A stretch of DNA of 64,000 nucleotides, from positions 1-64,000 of the forward strand of contig JACCGJ010013464.1 in assembly GCA_013407085.1 (NCBI GenBank), given 5' to 3'. This DNA comes from Atriophallophorus winterbourni. Lineage: Eukaryota > Platyhelminthes > Trematoda > Plagiorchiida > Microphallidae. Positions 32,945 to 44,109 of this stretch are shown piece after piece (the stretch's first letter is position 1; every line of letters begins with the position of its first letter). The notes under the pieces are model-generated. The model saw only the letters and a program-made list of their open reading frames with translations, was not told the DNA's origin and made no database searches. Position numbers and translations under genes: made by a program.

Positions 32945-34672
32945 GTTGTGCGAAAACATTTACGCGGACTGAACGTTCGCAAATCACCAGGAGAGGATGG
33001 AATAACACCCGCTGTTCTGAAGTCATGCGAGCTGGAGCTTTGTGGCCCACTAAGTGGTCTATTCAGGCACTCATTGAATACGGGAACCGTACCAACTCAA
33101 TGGAAAACCGGTGTTATCACACCAATCTACAAAGGGGGCAGTCGTTCTGATCCGGCGAATTACCGCCCCGTGACGCTTCTTTCAGCGGTTTCTAAAATTT
33201 TGGAACGCCTGGTGTGTGAACGACTTGTTGAACATCTCGAGAACCATCAGCTAATAACTTTCACACAACACGGATTTAGGAAAACATATTCATGCCTGTC
33301 TAACTTGCTCACGACTCTAAATGACTGGACGCAAGCACTAGACCAAGGGGGTTCCGTCCATGCCGGTTACTTAGATATATCTAAAGCATTCGACAGAGTG
33401 AATCACTACTTACTGCTTCAGAAACTGCAGAATGTTGGCGTCATCGGAAACCTACTAACATGGTTCACAAGTTACCTGTCTGGACGCAAAGTAAAAGTCA
33501 GAATAGATGGTGAAACTTCTCGAACAATTGAAGCCACGAGCGGAGTCCCTCAGGGTTCGGTTCTCGGTCCAATACTGTTCCTCATATTTATAAACGATCT
33601 ACCGAACTTACTAGCATGTAAGCTTGTTTTATTGGCAGATGATGTAAAAATCTGGACGAAGGTCAACTCTATCGAGGACTGTCATGTTCTGCAAGGAGAT
33701 TTGAATAAGTTGCACCAGTGGTCAATCCAAAACGAACTGCCATTTAATTTCCGTATGTGCAAAATGTTGCAAGTCGGAAAACCCTTTCCCTTTACCTACA
33801 AACTTGGCAGCCACCCGCTTGAATGGAGTACATCACAAAAAGATCTCGGAATCTTGGTGTCTGGCACTTTGAAGAACAGCCTACAGTGCGACGCCGTCTA
33901 CAAGCGTGCGTGCAGCTTGCTAGGTTTAAAGAAACGCATTTTCGGACGTTTCCCACCACACTCACTGACGAAATTACTAAACACTTACATACATCCTGTC
34001 GTTGACTACGCTGTACAAGCTTGGACGCCATGGATGGAAAAAAACATCTCGCTCCTCGAACGAATTTATCACAAGGCAACCAAAATTGTTACCGGATTGA
34101 ATAATTTACCCTTTGAGCAGCGACTGACCAGACTTGGACTGTGCACCCTCGAGCGCAGGCGTATCCTACACGACCTCACTCTGACATATCGAATCATCTA
34201 TGCGAAATCCCACCTTCTCAAACACCTCTTCAAGTTTGGTTCGGTTGTCCCCACACGCAGCCACCCTTTGACCCTACAAATCCCACACTCACGATTGAAC
34301 TGTCGTCGTCACTTCTTCGCTGTTCGTGTATGCTTCTTGTGGAATAGCTTGCCGATAGATATTGTTACCTCGGCGAACGAGCACATCTTTAAACAAAGGT
34401 TACGGAACCTTATGTTGAGAACTACTGCGTTGGCCCCTACCTATTGATGTCTATATTTTTTTAACGCACGGAACTACCGTCCATCCAAAGATTCTTTTCC
34501 CTCAGTCTGTGTTGCCATTGAGGATTATTTTTGCGCCAACTATGAAGAACATGGATATGATCATATAAGTAACGATTTTTTTATAATTTTTTATACGTAT
34601 ATCCTATGGTATTGTACAGCAATTTGCTTTTTAACCATAAATCTTGAATCTTGAATCTTGAATCTTAACAAA
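32945..34672 (+). mobile_element. CR1-E: 5'-truncated CR1 LINE
   Basis: Starts inside the RT and ends with a 3' UTR holding TATCCTATGGTATTG and about three CTTGAAT tail repeats (to 34672). No clear target duplication. It carries one uninterrupted frame, so it is a recent 5'-truncated insertion. The same family has a decayed 3' end at 46880-47290, a tip at 59013-59093 and a partial copy at 63657-64000. Confidence 0.88.
32948..34447 (+). CDS. CR1-E reverse transcriptase, N-truncated
   Basis: 499 residues open to the natural stop. Motifs: KSPGEDGITPAVLK, WKTGVITPIYKGGSRSD, YLDISKAFDRVNHY, SGVPQGSVLGP and LLADDVKIW (catalytic ADD; Phe replaced by Leu), EKDLGVW-like QKDLGILVSG, then YIHPVVDYAVQAW and RRHFFAVRVCFLWNSLP. 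The endonuclease is lost by 5' truncation, so it cannot move by itself. Confidence 0.9.
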   Translation: MRKHLRGLNVRKSPGEDGITPAVLKSCELELCGPLSGLFRHSLNTGTVPTQWKTGVITPIYKGGSRSDPANYRPVTLLSAVSKILERLVCERLVEHLENHQLITFTQHGFRKTYSCLSNLLTTLNDWTQALDQGGSVHAGYLDISKAFDRVNHYLLLQKLQNVGVIGNLLTWFTSYLSGRKVKVRIDGETSRTIEATSGVPQGSVLGPILFLIFINDLPNLLACKLVLLADDVKIWTKVNSIEDCHVLQGDLNKLHQWSIQNELPFNFRMCKMLQVGKPFPFTYKLGSHPLEWSTSQKDLGILVSGTLKNSLQCDAVYKRACSLLGLKKRIFGRFPPHSLTKLLNTYIHPVVDYAVQAWTPWMEKNISLLERIYHKATKIVTGLNNLPFEQRLTRLGLCTLERRRILHDLTLTYRIIYAKSHLLKHLFKFGSVVPTRSHPLTLQIPHSRLNCRRHFFAVRVCFLWNSLPIDIVTSANEHIFKQRLRNLMLRTTALAPTY

Positions 34673-34776
34673 CGTATGCGAAATTCTTTCTCGGAAAAAT
34701 TGCTAACGATCTGCAAGATTCGTTCATTCTTCAGCTCCAGAGATCTGTCAGCATTTAGAGGCAAAATATTGAACTC

Positions 34777-35090
34777 CTGCGAAGCTAATAATGATATTAT
34801 ATGATCCATCACGATCACAATTACGCCCGGTACATTTAAAGAATAATGTAAAACAGTCCGTTATTTTACTGTAAATATCTCGTATGAAGACATCTTTTAG
34901 AATAATTTACCAATTATAACGAATTAATCAATGCGAAATTGGAACGGAAGAGAATGTTCGTACGGAATTGAAACCAAGAGCAACAATGCGTGCGCAGATG
35001 AACTGCAAAACCTAATTTTTCTTCGCCATTTTGAAATGAATCATTTTGGTAAAAATTTGGTTGACCTCGTGAACTGCCCGCTTCGGAGCT
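34777..35090 (+). repeat. Unidentified dispersed repeat, copy 2
   Basis: Diverged copy of 30112-30430 in the same orientation, with several shared blocks, including CTGCAAAACCTAAT and TGGTTGACCTCGTGAAC. Confidence 0.6.
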
Positions 35091-35590
35091 GGCAGAATCA
35101 AGATGGATCATGTGCGATTTAGTTTGCGTTCACTTTCACTCAAATTCGTACGAGGTCTACTCGTTCATGGTAGCAGCAAAAAAATATTAACGAATGTGTT
35201 ACTGAAATGCCTGCACATATTTCTTTATTTCCAGTACCAATGCTCATAAAAAAGTATATTATTCATGTATCAATAATCTCACGCAGTATGTGGGGAATTA
35301 AAATTGTTTCTGTATAAGTCAAATCCGAATACGTTTATGCTATTAGTGAAAATCGGCCACTACAAATGATTTTCGTCAAAATATGTTTTGTTGAACGACG
35401 GATGGAATTCCATTTGTAGCATTTCGCCCGAGGCAAACTTTCGTACCCCAAAGGTTTTCAGCCTCGAGTTGGTCTTGAGAATGTTCTCGGTCTTACTTCA
35501 GTGACACATTGCCCGTGATTTTTTCCTCGAACACAATGTGCGACACTGCATTACAAAGTACAAGCTTTGATTGAAGGATTTCTTTTTCAG

Positions 35591-35652
35591 TTGGACGTTA
35601 ACTGGAAGCCAGAAGTTTATCAGTTTTTAGTTACTGCCTATTTAAGACAGAG
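35591..35652 (+). CDS. Candidate host exon
   Basis: A strong acceptor (GATTTCTTTTTCAG), then 62 nt open in phase 0 with LDVNWKPEVYQFLVTAYLRQ and a GTAGAC donor (phase 2 out). The phase out fits the phase in of 46634-46786. Unrecognised product. Confidence 0.33.
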
Positions 35653-36438
35653 GTAGACGCTGTGCTTTGCACTTTTGGCAAACATGTTATTGCATAATTT
35701 AATTGGTCATATTAATCAAACTTTATTTCCTATCGAGTAAATTTATTGAGCTGAACAATTTTTTCGTTGGTTATGGACATCGTACAAACTGGTAGAGTGC
35801 TGAGTATTCTATGGTGAATTCAGAGTAATTTAGAGTAATTCAAATATATAATGGTCCAAAAAGAAAATACTTTACATTAACTATTTATGAAAAATATTGG
35901 AAATGCACTAAAACAACACAAATTCTTTAACTTTAAGGAAAGTCAGCTGGTATATGCAGGTGTGAGTTTAGATTTGTTCAGAATTGATGCACAAACGATA
36001 TGTGTGGGGTATATATTTCCATAATAAAAACGCGGATAGAAAAGAAGTACCTACGACAAGTTGATCCAGGGTGTTGAATAATTATATTGAAGACGCGAGA
36101 CCTGTACCACGTGCTTCTCACCAATAAAACAGGTGTTTCAGTGAGTGATTCAATGTATGCCTAATGTTGAACAGCAGGATCCATTCACCCCTGACACGAC
36201 GTTCAAAAAGTCAAACAGTTTCAGAGCTGCAATCCTATCCTCATATGACCGGTCACATGTTGTGTAGCACAGTGGTTTACGCGTTGCAGCATAGTCATGT
36301 CCTTTTTAACCTTGGCGATCATGCTTGAACAGCCTACTCCAATGTAGGCTGGATATAGGTTTTAATTATCCGTGTGTGTATCTGCTTTGTGAAACTACCG
36401 AGGATATTTCTGATTCGTGCTAAGCTTTAGAAGGACAT

Positions 36439-36804
36439 AACTCCGCCAAGGACGGTCCCAAGCCCGTCTGAGAAAGGAGGGTTGGGCTTAGGGCTAGCAA
36501 CCCTATCCCTTAAAACCTACATTGCTACGGAAACGATGACAACATATCCGTGGTTCGGTCATGTCTGCAGGATGGATCCCAGTCCGCATACGAAGGTAGC
36601 CATGCACTGGCATCCGCAAGGTAAACGAAAAAGGAGACGGCCCAAGGAAACTTGGCGCAGAGCGTTGGAACGCGAACTACATGCACAAGGATTCACGGTG
36701 CAGACGGCAACGGAAGCAGCGACAGACCGGAACCACTGGCGTGAAGTTGTCTTCGCCTCATGTTCCACCCGGCACGGAGAGGACTGAATGAATGAATGAA
36801 TGAA
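36439..36804 (+). mobile_element. RTE-derived short retroposon with 13-bp target duplication
   Basis: 366 bp. A perfect TTTAGAAGGACAT duplication lies at 36426-36438 and 36805-36817. The 5' half has no open frame (GGACGGTCCCAAGCCCGTCT, GGGTTGGGCTTAGGGCTAG). The 3' half encodes about 75 residues of an RTE-type C-terminus (GHVCRMDPSP, GKRKRRRPKETWRRALE, DRNHWREVV) up to a stop and (TGAA)n. It looks like a SINE/LINE hybrid that borrows the 3' end of an RTE LINE for mobilisation. Confidence 0.88.
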
Positions 36805-37070
36805 TTTAGAAGGACATTATGTACACCAGAGAACCCTGCAGTGACGACTTCCATATTATAATAATCCACACGGCTCTAACCCTATGAAGTTGCTGTGATT
36901 ACAGAGAGTGTGCACATTCGAAGTATAGACCTAAATTTAACATTTTTAATTGATGGATGATGAATGGTAATCAGTTTCGTACGGATCATGAATGAAGTGC
37001 TTCGAGATCTGTTTGTTGAAATTGGCAGTATTCTACGGTGCGTACGCTAGTCCAGATTCTGATGTCATCC

Positions 37071-37176
37071 GCTGCGCACTAGTTCATGTATATCTTTCGC
37101 GTTACCGGGAATAGTTTTGAAGACAAGACTGAGCCTGGAGGCATGCCACGTATAAAAGCTACTGGACTGGATAATG
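37071..37176 (+). repeat. Left copy of a duplication of about 106 bp around the nested I-like fragment
   Basis: CR1-A2 sequence repeated at 37865-37971, about 80% identical by eye. Shared blocks: AGTTCATG, CGCGTTACC, GCCTGGAGGCATGCCAC and GGATAATG. Confidence 0.8.
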
Positions 37177-37864
37177 GATAATGGCTGAACCAAGGTATGT
37201 GAACTGATGTACTGATTCAAGCTGACAGTTTCTAACAGTGATGATGGGAGGTTATATAGTCCCTTGACCAAGGACTTTGTTCATGCTCATGCTGATTGTT
37301 AGCCCAAAGTCTTTGCATGTCGACGCAAAACAGTCCATTAATGACTGGAGGTGCTCTTGGGAGTGAGCAATAAAGCTGCATCGTCACGGATTAGCACATT
37401 TTGTGCCTTGGTTTGTGCTCTCAATCGGTTCAGGTTGAAAATCTTGACATCACTTCGCGTGCGTAGGTAAATGCCTTCTGTCTTCGTCCTGAAAGCTTGC
37501 TTCAGAAACAGAGCAATGAAAATGTCGAAAATCTTGGGAGCAAAGCGCACCCTTATTTGGCGAATTTTAAAGGCTTCAGAGCTGAATCCGTTAAAATGAA
37601 GTGATCCCTTCTTGCTTGAGTGGAACGAAATAACGAGTCTGAGCAGTCTTAGTGGAATTCCGACGTTACCAGTGGCCTTTTCTTTCGCTAAGCGGCCGAT
37701 TGTCCTATTGAGCTCATCAAGATTAAATGGAGTATCAAGATATTCAATAGTCAGCAACGCTCGATATTTTCAAGTACATGAGTTAAAACCGTACTGTCCC
37801 TCGAGTAGAGAGATGAGAAGTGCTCTACCCATCTATCCATCTGCTGCATTTTGTCCTCAATCGC
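37177..37864 (-). mobile_element. I/Nimb-like LINE fragment with internal deletion
   Basis: Minus-strand fragment related to 51200-52320. It shows HFSSLYSRDSTVL, then LDTPFNLDELNRTIGRL, a jump at about 37651 from the GIPP region to the PRLLKLVISFHS region (about 425 bp absent relative to 51400-51830), then HFNGFSSEAFKIR, IYLRTRSD, DDAALLLTPKS, and stops inside the RT. Both ends of the element are missing. Confidence 0.8.
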
Positions 37865-37971
37865 GCCGCGTACTAGTTCATGCATATCGGTCGCGTTACC
37901 ATTAATAGTATTGACACCAATACCGGTGCCTGGAGGCATGCCACTTGTAATTGCTACTGGGCTGGATAATG
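37865..37971 (+). repeat. Right copy of the 107-bp duplication
   Basis: Partner of 37071-37176; both are CR1-A2 RT sequence covering the SGVPQGS region. Confidence 0.8.
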
Positions 37972-38405
37972 CCCCATCAAATATAACGCTGATGACTATA
38001 CCAGTAAAGTAATCATGTATCCAGGCCTATATTCTGCCGCTCACCCTGAGCTGCTCCAATATCTGTAGCATTATGCAGTTGTGAACACGTTCAAAAGCTT
38101 TAGACAAATCCAAGTAACAAGCGTCATCCATTATCTACGGCTCAAGCATAGTTATTAAGTGTTATGAGAAGATTGGTGAGGCAGGAGGGTCTTGTCGTAA
38201 ATCCGTGCTGTGCGATGGAAAGAAGCTCATTTTGTTCCCAATGTTAGACATGTTGATCAGCCACAAATAGTTCTAAAAGTTTAGAGATAACTTGTAACAA
38301 CGTGAGTGGTCTGTAGTTAGACACATAGGATAGGTACACGCCTTTGCATATCGGAATGATTAATCCATTTTTCCAGTGAATGGGAACCTTGCTACAACTC
38401 AGTGA

Positions 38406-41250
38406 CTTACTGACTTAATCCCTTGAGTTCCTGGAGGAACATAGGGCCTCGCCAACTTGTCTCCACTTTGGTCTGTCCATAGCAGCCAGTTTGATGTCGT
38501 TCCAGTTAAGTCCACACTTGCGGATCTCCTCTTCACACGAGCGCTTCCAAGATAGCCTTGGGCGTCCGACCCGTCTCTTCCCGATTGGGTTCCATACCAG
38601 AGCATGACGCGTGATGTCATCATTAGGTTTCCGCAAAGTGTGCCCAACCCATCTCCACTTTCTTCTACTGATCTGCTGGGCGATCGGGTCCTCAGCAGCA
38701 ATCTGCCACAGGTCTTGATTCCTTATCTTTTCTGGCCATTTTACCCCAATAATTCGACGAAGGCAATTATTGTGGAATGATTGCAAGCGGCCAGAAGACT
38801 TTGCTGTCACTCGCCAGGTTTCCGATCCATAGAGTAGCACGGATTTGACGTTGCTTCTGAATATACGGAGTTTCGTGCGTTTTGATAGAACCTTCGACTC
38901 CCAAATGGGTTTCAAAGCTATGAACGCGTATCTTGCTTTGCCGATTCTGGCGACTATGTCTTCGTCCGTGCCACCACTTATTGAAACAATGCTGCCGAGG
39001 TAGACGAATTGCGTGACGTCTTTGACTGCTTTACCATTGATGGTGATTGATGGGTGCTCATCAGTTAGCACACGGAGGACTTCTGTTTTTTCGGTATTCA
39101 CGCGTAGTCCTGCATATGAAGCAAAGTGTGCTAGTCTATCGGTCTTTCTCTGAAGACGTTGGGGGTCACGTGATATCAAGCAGACATCATCAGCGTATTC
39201 CAGATCCTCCAAATGCTCGGATTCCTTCCAATCGATACCATTCCTCTCACCTTTTACTGTCTGTTTCATTATCCAGTCTATTACCAACAGAAAAATCATT
39301 GGGGACAACAGGCATCCCTGGCGAACGCCAGTCTCAACTCCAAATGGATCGGTCAGTCTTCCGTTGTGAATTACCTGACAGGAGGCACCTTCATACAGCT
39401 GCTTTATGAGGTCCATGTACAGCGGTGGGACCCCATAGTGTGGCAAAAGCTTCCATATGAATTCGCGGTCCACACTGTCGAAGGCTTTCTCAAAATCTAT
39501 GAAGTTGAGGCAAAGAGGCGATTGCCATTCAATGCTTTGTTCAATTATTATGCGGAGGTCGCAATTTGGTCGATACCAGACTTTTGTTTTCTGAAGCCTG
39601 ATTGCTCTGGCCGTAACACTTGGTCGATAGCGTCGCGCAAACGCATAAGGATGATGCGTGTAAGTACTTTACTAGGGACTGAGAGCAGCATGATACCTCG
39701 CCAGTTTTTGCATAGCCTCAGATCCCCTTTCTTAGGAAGTTTGACCAAATGACCTCTCTTCCAATCATTTGGGACCCGTCTTTCTGACCAGATTTTCTGC
39801 AGCAGAGGAAGTAACATATCAGCCGAGGTGTCCAAATCAGCCTTCAGAGCTTCTGGTGGAATCCCATCTGGGCCTGGTGCTTTGCCATTCTTTAGTGATT
39901 TTAAGGCAGAAAGGATTTCATTTCGACCGGGGGGTCGGTGTTTACGTCTAGCAAATTTGTTGCAGGTGGGATGTCAGTGACTGAAGTAGGTGCTGGTCGA
40001 TTTAGGAGTTCCTTGAAGTGCTCCATCCATCGCTTTCTTTGCACCGATTCCTGACTGATAAGGTTACCTTCACCGTCCTTTATTATTTTGCCGTAAGGTA
40101 TTTTCCTTCCTGATAAGGTTCTGGTAATGTTGTAGACGGTGTTCAGGTCTCTCTTTTCTGCTGCATTTTCCGCCTCCGTTGCCAGCATTTCATAGAACCG
40201 CCTCTTGTCACTTCTGGCACTTCGTTTCACGTCTTTATTTAGGGAGCCGTATTGTTTGATCAGTTGGTTTTTCTGCTTGGTGTCCTTACACCGGAGGATC
40301 TGTTGTTTCAGCTGCCTTCTCGAGTTGATCAGTGTCCAAGTCTCACTCGAGATCCACTCTTTGTCTTTCTTTACCCGTCTGCCAATTACGTGCTTACAAG
40401 TGTCTTGCCAACAGTCTTTCAGAGCGATCCAGTGTTCATTTATTGGGAGCTCAGGGGTTAAGTTGTTGAGCGATTCGAATCTGTTTTTCAGTGAGATTGA
40501 GAAAATCTCTCTTGTACGCTCTTCCCTTAGTTTCTGCGTGTGGTACTTTACACTAGGCCGACTGCCGGTTTCGCTGAAAGCTCTCAACTTGATTTTAATT
40601 TTGGCCATTAGAAGGTAGTGGTCTGAAGCAACATCTGCACCTCGCATTACGCGTGTATCAAGGAGACTATGTCTCCATTTTCGTGAAATCGATAGGTGAT
40701 CGATTTGATTGGTAGTAACACCATCAGGTGATGTCCAGGTGGCCTTGTGGATGTTTCGGTGTTGAAAGATGCTGCCTCCGATGACCAGATCGTTTAGCGT
40801 GCAAAAATCTGCGAAAAGTTCACCGTTTTCATTCATTTCACCTAGGGCATGCGTACCCATCACAGATTCTCTCCCTGTGTTGTCTGGACCCAATTTCGCG
40901 TTCATGTCACCCATCAAAATCTTGATATCTCGCTTGGGTGTCTTGTCTAGAACAGACTGCAGACGCACGTAAAATTCTTCTTTCGACTCAAGGCCAGCAT
41001 TGTTTGTGGGTGCATAACATTGAATTACCGTCACATTTCTCCCCTTGGAGTTGAATCTGGCTGTGATTATCCGTGAGTCAACGGGTTTCCATCCAATGAG
41101 AGCGCTTGCAGCTATTGGGGATAACATAATGGCGACGCCTTCTGAATGACTATGGTTCTCATCTTCATGACCTGAGTAAATAATCCGTTCCCCGGATGTC
41201 AAAATCACCATGCCAGATCCATTCCATCTGCTTTCACATATTCCCAGCAG
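38406..41250 (-). mobile_element. RTE-type LINE, 5'-truncated, with perfect 16-bp target duplication
   Basis: Target duplication TGCTACAACTCAGTGA at 38390-38405 and 41251-41266. On the minus strand the element begins inside the endonuclease (LLGICESRWNGSG) and ends with a short TAAGTCAGTAAG tail. The single coding region is broken only by two 1-nt shifts. It split CR1-A2. Confidence 0.93.
38415..41211 (-). pseudogene. RTE endonuclease and reverse transcriptase (two frameshifts)
   Basis: The endonuclease, 39901-41211 (436 residues), has CYAPTNNA, ILMGDMNAKLG, ATWTSPDGVTTNQIDHL, SWRHSLLDTR-like text and ASDHYLL. A 1-nt shift near 39930 leads into 39548-39835 (NGKAPGPDGIPPEALK, DWKRGHLVKLPKKGD, EQSGFR). 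A second 1-nt shift near 39540 leads into 38415-39473, with DFEKAFDSVDREF (A), TGVRQGCLLSPMIF (B), LEYADDVCLIS (C), and the GHTLRKPNDD...GKRRVGRPRLSWKR C-terminus. The active-site residues are intact, so it was active recently. Confidence 0.93.
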
Positions 41251-42290
41251 TGCTACAACTCAGTGATAAGTTGAAAATATCAGAGAATGGTGAGAATAAA
41301 GCACGGGGGCATTGTTCTTGGAGGAAAGGTGGAATATCATCAGCATTCGGTGATTTGTTTGAATTTAACACGGTTAGCTTCACCAGCGCAATCTCGCGGT
41401 TCAGAGTGATTTCATGTAATGTGTTAATTTGTGCTTTGAATGAAGGCATAACATAACATAAACGCTCGTTTAGGTAGGACACTCTAGAGTAAAATTAATC
41501 GAGCTTGTTGCCGGCTTCGAGAGCAATGTATGCCGGTTCTGTCGTAGTAAGTGAAGCGGAAACGCCTAGCTTCACCATGGCCTTTCAGTTCACGATCTGT
41601 AAGGAAAGCTTCGGGTTTTGTTTAGTTTTATCCATCACATTGTTTTGATACACTTATCAATCTTTTAGTTAATTTGTTCCTAAACAACCTGTAGGATACC
41701 CAAGATTCAGATGATGCTTGCAGTATGTGGCTTATCCACACGCAGTTTCTAACCATTATCAATTTCGGTGTTCGACTCCTGAACATGAAGTTGAATGTTT
41801 TTTTGCAGTTTTTTTAAACATATTTAGAGTGGAAGTCTATTTTATGATAGATTTTCTGTAGTATCGATGACCAGCATAGTGTGAACATCAGTGTTAATCG
41901 ATGCTTGGTCGGTGAGAGCGATGTATAAAGTAACCCTATCGATTTTTATTATCAATTTCTAAGCATCACTAGCTCTTTTCGATTCAGATATATAGTAGAA
42001 AACAATGACCATATGATCACACTTTCCAAGTTGTGCTTCATATGCAATATCCTCGAAGACATTTCCTCCCTCGTCAGAACAACTTCAATTATGGACGGTG
42101 GGTTTGTACCTCTGAAGCGAGTGGTGCTTGATATGCGGTTAAATAAATGAAATTGGTTTAACATATCTTACAAAAGGTGATCAAGAGAATTCAACGGTGA
42201 AATCTCGCCTTCTGGTGAACTCGGGAGAATAAGGTCACTCATGATCTATATCTAGAAAAACTAGCTGAGTTGTATTAAGTAATACGTTGA

Positions 42291-42479
42291 AAGATGTTTC
42301 GGACTTATCGATTAGCCACGTTCATGAAAAAATTTAAAAAAAACATTCGCTTTTCGAAAAGTAATGCTGTAACCGATTGTTTTTGAATTTTATTTTTAAT
42401 GATTAATGTTTCGCATTCCAAATCTCGGTTGAATCCTACAAAGCATCGCTTCGATGCTTCAAATTAAGGAATCATTCCT
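42291..42479. other. Border region of CR1-A2
   Basis: AT-rich, possibly very decayed 5' CR1-A2 sequence. Nothing recognisable. Confidence 0.35.
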
Positions 42480-42760
42480 TTATTTACTGTGAGCGACGTA
42501 GGCGCATCGTTGTAGAAAATCTAATGAAGCAATCCAAGGATCACGAGTTACCTTCTTGAAAACAGCATTGATTAAGGCGTAGGTATTCGTGTCTAACATA
42601 TTTAATGATAGCGCCTTGTGATTGGACACAGGCGGAAGATGAAGGACAAGCGATCCATGCCTGTTATCTCGATAGCGCCAACGTGTTCGTTGTGGTAATC
42701 ACGGCCTACTATATAACATGGATTTCATGAAATAGGTCACTCAGAAGATGAGCGTAAACA
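42480..42760 (+). pseudogene. Decayed CR1 RT fragment
   Basis: The traces VVENLMKQSKDHEL, YSCL and DWTQAEDEGQAIHACYLD align with the RT region around the LERL...KAFDRV part of other CR1 copies here. It breaks down after about 42720. Too decayed to assign a family. Confidence 0.65.
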
Positions 42761-43259
42761 ACCAAGACTTCTTCCGTGTAGTTAGCATCTGGTATTGTTA
42801 CTCGCGTTTTCGTTTTCTTGAAGCCACATCGGATTTGTAACATCCGTTGGATGAAAGAGGAATTACACGATGGTTATTTTGGTTCCAGTAGTTTAAATGT
42901 GTTCTTCGCTTAAGAGATTTGAGCTGGGAATCATACACTGATCTATGCAATTCTTGCTCCTAAGCCGCAAGGATGTCCCATTGGAATAATGTGTTTGTAA
43001 ACGATGCGTCTTTTTCACCGCAAACTCGCTCTATGGAAGATGTGAAGTGCGGAATTCCTAGGCCACGTGCTGAAATTGATGCCTGCACATACGTACTCAG
43101 TGTTGGAAACGACGATTGATCGCTGGCAACGTCTCCTTATGGATTAAACCTAGGCAACATGTCTATTCTTGGTTGAGTCTTTAATGGAACCAAACTCAAA
43201 TTGTCTAGATACCTTTAATATTCTATACGAAGATTGACTGTAACATTTCTATACAGGGT
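42761..43259. other. Unassigned, possible LINE C-terminus traces
   Basis: A GHVLKLMPAHTYSVLETTIDRW-like text near 43050-43130 resembles the C-terminus of RTE-type LINEs, but it is too weak to annotate. Confidence 0.25.
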
Positions 43260-43834
43260 GAATTGAACGTCAATGTAGCGGAAGATGTCCCCCAACTTTA
43301 GAGCTTTGATCTAATTGCAAGCATTTTTCACATTATCTGCTAGTACAAAAGCTATTTGTATTTCTCAACACCAGGATTTCGGAAAGTGCACCGTCAATCC
43401 AGCCTCACCGGATTCCAGTAAAATGTTTTCAAGTTTGACTTAAGATCTTTCATTGAACTAAATATAGCATCTAGTCGTCTTCGCGAGTGACTGAATCGAT
43501 TTACTTGTTCGGACTTGGATCATACATTTTCAGAATTTCGTTATAAACAATAAAGGCGACAATGGAACACCTTGTCCAACACATCTCTTTGATTTAATGG
43601 ACAAAGCATTCGGTAATTGTGTTGAGTCTGTATCATGAGAAATCACAAAGTATTCAATAGCTGCAGCGGAGCACCATATGTAGCAATAGATTGCAGCATG
43701 GATTCGCGAGAAACCGAATCAAAAGCCTTCCATAATAGCAAACAGGGCCGGTATACAGTAAGTGGTACCGGAAAGCAGAAGTGCATGCAGCATAGCTGTT
43801 GCTTCAAAACATCCATTACGTTGTAGCAATGCAT
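43260..43834 (-). pseudogene. LINE reverse transcriptase fragment, RTE/jockey-like
   Basis: On the minus strand: KAFDSVSRESMLQSIATYGAP (motif A), then at about 43550 GQGVPLSPLLF, corresponding to GVRQGCPLSPLLF (motif B). The rest is scrambled. A different LINE family from CR1. Confidence 0.72.
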
Positions 43835-44109
43835 ATTGCCTTCTGGGCTGTGGAATGTGGTGAAGCAACGAATTTGCCATGATATTGTTCACATGCGACT
43901 TTTATCTCACAAAGTTAGTTACATTTGAACATATAGCATTCTTTTCTACCAAACGTTGATGCTTTTGGTACAGCCCCCATTCTATTTTGGTCCTTAATCC
44001 TCTCGTGCACAGTTCACATACGTGGTCAGTAAAAGAGTTATTATTGACAACGTGTGATGTTCCATCTCGACTTCAGATGGTGGCGATGTATGTCAGTAGT
44101 CGCACTAGG
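43835..44109. other. Unassigned stretch
   Basis: Nothing recognisable. Confidence 0.35.

Larger units (their letters stand above)
35815..42290 (-). mobile_element. CR1-A2: CR1-A-family copy with three nested insertions
   Basis: One decayed minus-strand CR1 copy, followed in order against CR1-A. 41251-42290 is the endonuclease and RT start; 37865-38389 the RT centre; 36818-37176 the RT end; 35815-36425 the C-terminal domain, 3' UTR and TAATTCAAA-type tail. The insertions are an RTE element (38406-41250), an I/Nimb-like fragment (37177-37864) and an RTE-derived retroposon (36439-36804). The host copy itself has many stops, so it is older than the RTE insertions. Confidence 0.82.

Noticed and set aside
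39047..39752. Plus-strand frames of 120 and 179 codons
   Set aside because: Antisense shadows of the RTE reverse transcriptase.
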